Assembly: GCF_020379485.1 (NCBI RefSeq)
Contig: NC_063445.1
Location: 52,601,422 to 52,665,421 of the forward strand
DNA from: Brassica napus
Taxonomy: Eukaryota; Streptophyta; Magnoliopsida; Brassicales; Brassicaceae
DNA: 64,000 nt
Direction of reading: 5' to 3'
Of the stretch, positions 60,364 through 64,000 are shown one piece after another. Position 1 is the stretch's first letter; the number at the start of each line of letters is the position of its first letter. Below the pieces are notes generated by a model, which saw only the letters and a program-made list of their open reading frames with translations, did not search any database and was not told where the DNA came from. The position numbers and the translations under genes were made by a program.

Positions 60364-62388
60364 TGTAACACCCCCGAACCGTTTTAGACATCGGTCAGTC
60401 AGCCGGGCAACAATCAAACAAGAACATGCCCGAACGACCTTCCTCTACCAAGTCCAGAAGTGTCACAACGGGTTTAGAATAGACTTTCCAAGTCACAACA
60501 TAATTATGTAACCCAGAATATCCATTCAAAACTCGTTTCCTCTAATCTTCGGCCTGAGGCTTTGCAACCCGTACCGAGTAATAGAGTTGTGTTAGGTTGG
60601 ACTAACCTAATATCAGATTCAACACATCACGAATATAAAACATACTTTATTTCATATATATAATACATGAAGTTCACAAGACCAAAATATTATACATAGG
60701 GTCCATGGACGCAGTCGAAAGTAAAACATACATTCATATATCTTGAAAACGAGTCTTTAGCAAAAGATGATCAATCTACACCAGCTCCTACAGTTCCGCG
60801 AGTGCTACGGTCCTCTCTACTGGTCACCTGCAAAAGGATGTGAGGAGTGAGTGAACTAGTTTCACTCAGTGAGCCAGAGTTCCCTATCTAGCATATACAA
60901 CTACCCGTCATTTTAAACCAACCCCAAACACAAGCAAGACGGGTAGTTCAACAATCAATATTCAAATATTAAATTTTAAATGATTAAGCAGTAAACAATT
61001 AAACCATAATAAATCCAAACACTCTTTATGAGTGTCATCACATCAATCAACCATATATATATACTCCTAGGGCCCAACAGAATCATTCTTCCTCCACATA
61101 AGGGACACCGGCAATCCCTTCACTATTACACCACACAGGCGTAGGCACTCGGGAATCGCCCGGTCACGGTCCTCAATCGGAATCGCCGTGCCCCGGTCCT
61201 CTATCGGACTCGCCGGGGGCTGTCACATCCACGTGTGACACTCGGCCTTGGTGATCAAGCCAAGTTAAACCGAGCCCACCACTTTCCGGACCACGACCGG
61301 CTTAGTGGTACCATTTGAGGAAGCAATGACCTGCAAACTACTACTAGAACCACCACGAGGTTCTCATACAACAATACCAACACGAGGTACACACTATAAC
61401 AACATATAATAATCACACAATTACAATAATCCGGGTGCTTAGACTAGTCTTGCTATCCACTTAGCCCAGACATCGTCTCAAGCCTCGGATCCACAAACTG
61501 ACACCAAGACCGGTCCGACAATCCTAGCTCGGAAACTGTCTCCGATGTCAGGAACCTGCATTAAAAACACGTTAACAAACAATTAACCGTGACTCACAGT
61601 GATTAAGCGATGTGGCTTGACTTTCTGATTCCTGAAGCTGACCAAACCCTTTTCATCCCCTCCAATCTTCGTCTTGATTCTGTACCGTTAATCCCGCAAT
61701 CTTGTAACACGTCTTGCTTCTCCAAGCAACTCTCTAAACAACTCCTTAAATTATTTATTTTCTTTTTCTATTTCTTTTCTTCTTTTCTTTCTTCTCTTTA
61801 TTTCTTTTTTCTTCTTGCTCTCCTCTCTTCTCTCTTGGTCACGTAAGTGTGGAAATGGAAGAGGTTAACCTTCCTTTTATAGTTAAACAAGATCTATGAG
61901 GTGGTAACAAGTATCACACACACTCTCCCTCCCATCTTTGGCCACGTTTCCAAGACAATGACTCAGGTAAGTCCAAGTTGGCCACGTGATACTCAAAAGC
62001 ATGAGTAAGCATATTATTTATTTTCTTCCTTTCTTGTTTAGACACCTGGTGATGACAAAGCAAGACTATACGATTCATTCTCCTTTTCTTTCCATCAAAC
62101 ACGTTGAATGCAACCAAGCCATAAGAAATATAAAATATTTCTTTGTCTCTTCTTTCCTTTTAAACATGATTAACTAACCCAAATTTGGTGACCAAAACTT
62201 CACATTCATTGGTCACTACTCTTTGAAAAGTGGCTTAATTATCCAATTAAGCTATTGACTTACATTTAATGACATTGCACCATATCATTAAATTGTAGTC
62301 AAATTTCGATGACTCCACTTCCCGCCGATACTATTCCGAGCCTTCTCTTCTTTTCTTTCTTTTTTTTTTTTTTAGACGGAGTATTACA
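60364..62388 (-). repeat. Tekay 5' LTR (right on plus strand)
   Basis: This 2025-bp copy lies upstream of gag in the element's orientation and should hold its promoter. It is followed on the minus strand, after two bases, by the primer-binding site. Confidence 0.95.
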
Positions 62389-62393
62389 AACGT

Positions 62394-62636
62394 TCTTCGT
62401 CGGTATATAGTTTTTCCGATGAACTCTGGTCTCGTGTGTCCGCATCGTAATATCGTCGGAAGTTCGTCAGAATGACGTTTCTCGGTATTCGTCAGAAAGT
62501 CGTCTGAAGTTCTGACGAAATTCCGACGAATTTTTTTTTCGACAAAACGATACCGACGGATAGGTTCATCAGAAATTCGTCGGAATCGGTCTATTCCGAC
62601 GAATTTCTGACGATTTCGGCCATCAGAATCCCCCTG
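62394..62636. repeat. CACTA right subterminal repeats, distal part
   Basis: Clusters of CGTCGGAA/TTCCGACGAA resume directly after the Tekay target duplication and reach the right terminus, GTTTTCTTGTAGTA. Confidence 0.85.
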
Positions 62637-62739
62637 TTTTCTTGTAGTATTATTTTTTTAACAATTCTAATAATCATTCTCATAATGACACGTGACTACA
62701 AAAATATGTTATAATGCTGCAGGATTAATATATAGGAGA

Positions 62740-63048
62740 TATTTAAATGACTGAATTTGGTTAGTTAATACTTAATATAAACAGATTAGATTTTCGGTCC
62801 ACCAAATCTTAACTACTATTTTTGTGAGAGAAGTAAAATCAATAACATTCCTGAAACATTTCCTATTTTAAATCAAGGGAAAATTGTTTTTTTATATCTG
62901 AACAATTTTTCTTTAAATCAATCATCATGACTAAAATCTTACTAACCAAAAATATCTGCATATCTTATCTTTTAAAACCTTGCAAATCACGTTTGATTTA
63001 ACAAAGAAAACGAATATACTGTTACCTAAAGATTCAAATCCGTTTAAT
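62740..63048. other. AT-rich spacer
   Basis: No gene or element is recognised between the Helitron 5' end and the SINE. Confidence 0.4.
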
Positions 63049-63298
63049 TGACACACATTAATTCTGAAGAACAAGTGGCAGGACGGGCCTGTAGTGGCAA
63101 CCACCATCCGGGTTCGATTCCCTCCCTATGCGGAAACTACCCTGCTTCTTCTGGACACCAAAGTGGTACTGGGTTCGATTTAGCCCAGGTAAAACCCTCC
63201 CGGGTGAAGTGGACCGCTGCCTGACCGGGTCCAAGGGAATGATTCGCGAAGCGGAGAACCCCTGGATTATCAAAAAAAAAAAAAAACTGACAAACATT
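63049..63298 (+). mobile_element. SINE with A tail
   Basis: The body 63060-63287 has an A-box-like GTAGTGGCAACC and a B box GGGTTCGATTCCC at about 63111-63123. It ends in GGATTATC and a run of A. Flanks TGACACACATT (63049-63059) and TGACAAACATT (63288-63298) form an 11-bp duplication with one mismatch. A second GGGTTCGATTTAG further inside (near 63171) hints at internal duplication. Confidence 0.8.
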
Positions 63299-63437
63299 TA
63301 AAGACGTATATACGTTTTTTAACCTTTTAACAATGAAAGGATTGTATATTTAATTATTTAGAAACGTATATTCTGTTTTCCATGCATTGAAATCACCCAT
63401 ATTTTGTAAAGATTTCTTATTTAACCTAACCACTCTG

Positions 63438-63497
63438 CAGGCCCGGGCTTCCCCCCGGAATCAATCGTATGGGCCCATGATTTATCAGAAAAAAAAG
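63438..63497 (+). mobile_element. Possible SINE 3' fragment
   Basis: A short GC-rich block (GCCCGGGCTTCCCCCCGG) is followed by GATTTATCAG and an A run, like the ends of the two recognised SINEs. No promoter boxes or flanking duplication are visible, so this is only a fragment or a chance resemblance. Confidence 0.3.
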
Positions 63498-63498
63498 G

Positions 63499-64000
63499 TC
63501 TACGTTTTCTATCGTTGTTAATTAAATAGATCAATGTGTATTGTAGACAACTTAAAAAAAAAGTGACGAAACATCTTTTACATACGAACACGGTTAAATC
63601 TTACATATCTTTTTATGTTATTTAATATGGATTAAAAAGGCAAAACTGATTTTTTGGGTAAAAAAAAACATAACTGATTAAGAATAATTATCTTTTAGGT
63701 TAAATTATTTTTTCTTCACAGGGAATTGTGTTTCACTCTTTTCCTGCTACCTCCTCGTACGAGTTACAAGACCAAAATATAAAAAGAGTTATCAAAATAT
63801 ATAGATTGTCTAAGATATAATGTTCACAATCCCGTTTTAGATGCTCTAACCGAAAGAAGCTTTTCAAAACTGCAATTGTAAAAATATTACTTGCGATTAA
63901 CTATACTAGAAAGAAATATTTAATGGTTTGGCTATGTTATCAACTAAGAAAAATATGATAAAAAACCTTGATTCTAAAAGTTTGATAGATAATTTTCAGA
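63499..64000. other. AT-rich end of window
   Basis: No feature recognised. Confidence 0.4.

Larger units (their letters stand above)
53204..62388 (-). mobile_element. Tekay/Del-type Ty3-gypsy chromovirus, both LTRs present, nearly intact
   Basis: LTRs 53204-55235 and 60364-62388 start TGTAACACCCCCG and end GAGTATTACA on the plus strand. A 5-bp duplication AACGT flanks the element (53199-53203 and 62389-62393). On the minus strand the primer-binding site TGGTATCAGAGCATGG (60344-60359) matches initiator tRNA-Met, and the polypurine tract AAGGAGAGGAGGA abuts the 3' LTR. Gag-pol order (protease, reverse transcriptase, RNase H, integrase, chromodomain-like end) places it in chromoviruses, probably Tekay. 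Only two in-frame stops break the polyprotein if an apparent 119-bp intron is removed. The LTRs differ by a modest number of substitutions and a few indels, so insertion is fairly recent. Confidence 0.95.
45578..62649 (+). mobile_element. CACTA (En/Spm-type) transposon with transposase genes, 17.1 kb including a nested gypsy element
   Basis: The left end is CACTACAAGAAAACA. The right end is TGTTTTCTTGTAGTA, an exact inverse except for the last base (A for G). A 3-bp duplication TTA flanks it (45575-45577, 62650-62652). Subterminal blocks rich in TTCCGACGAA/TTCGTCGG occur at 45592-45935 and 62394-62636. It encodes a TNP2-like transposase and a TnpA-like DNA-binding protein, both damaged. The Tekay element 53204-62388 is nested in its right subterminal block. 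Confidence 0.95.
45190..62739 (-). mobile_element. Helitron copy split by a CACTA element
   Basis: Segments 45190-45577 and 62650-62739 together align with 7927-8413: shared strings include GATATATGATCATTTGTATC, ATTAATTGTCATATATAT, TTTATATGGACCAA and, after the interruption, AATCATTCTC..GACACGTG and AGGATTAATATATAG. On the minus strand the 5' end is TCTCCTATATATTAATCC at 62739. The 3' terminal hairpin is missing; the copy starts abruptly at the truncated Athila gag. Confidence 0.7.

Overview
This is a plant nuclear window, very probably from Brassicaceae and most likely tribe Brassiceae (Brassica or Raphanus type). Genes carry GT..AG introns and AT-rich spacers. Two neighbouring minus-strand genes, a MYB110-like R2R3-MYB and an EXPA5-like alpha-expansin, match the adjacent Arabidopsis pair At3g29020/At3g29030 by my recollection of those proteins. 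The repeats (Helitrons with TC..CTRR ends, tRNA-type SINEs, a TRIM, Athila and Tekay gypsy elements, CACTA elements) are typical of this family.

Host genes are few. A RIN4/NOI-family gene lies at 2334-3064 (+, four exons). The MYB110-like gene is at 21958-23060 (-, three exons) and the EXPA5-like gene at 24044-25491 (-, three exons). A small two-helix membrane protein ORF of unknown function is at 31170-31433 (-). Fragments of an F-box-like gene, RPA70-like genes, a beta-galactosidase gene and a PGAP3/Per1-like gene are pseudogenes, mostly inside or beside transposons.

Layout. 1-6.7 kb: the RIN4-like gene, one SINE and one LINE 3'-end insertion. 6.7-21.9 kb: Helitrons and their debris, including a 5.3-kb Helitron (12785-18075) that captured beta-galactosidase and PGAP3 exons with their introns and was later hit by a 2.1-kb non-autonomous CACTA. 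A SINE and a TRIM also lie here. 22-25.5 kb: the conserved gene island. 25.5-34 kb: AT-rich spacer, a GC-rich double palindrome (27464-28278), a complete small Helitron (28740-30389), the small membrane protein ORF and Helitron remnants. 34.2-45.2 kb: a decayed, 5'-truncated Athila-type gypsy element on the minus strand. 45.2-62.7 kb: a three-level nest in which a Helitron holds a 17-kb CACTA element (TNP2-like and TnpA-like genes), and the CACTA holds a Tekay-type gypsy element with both LTRs. 62.7-64 kb: AT-rich sequence with one SINE.

The most interesting inferences are: a likely spliced intron between gag and pol of the Tekay element that could separate Gag from Gag-Pol; a CACTA TnpA-like gene whose start codon is split by its first intron; a paralogous empty site proving the 17-kb CACTA insertion; the precisely readable insertion into the captured PGAP3 fragment; the A-B-A'-B' fold-back; and two unusual changes at equivalent loops of the MYB repeats. 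All family names come from motif recognition without database searches.
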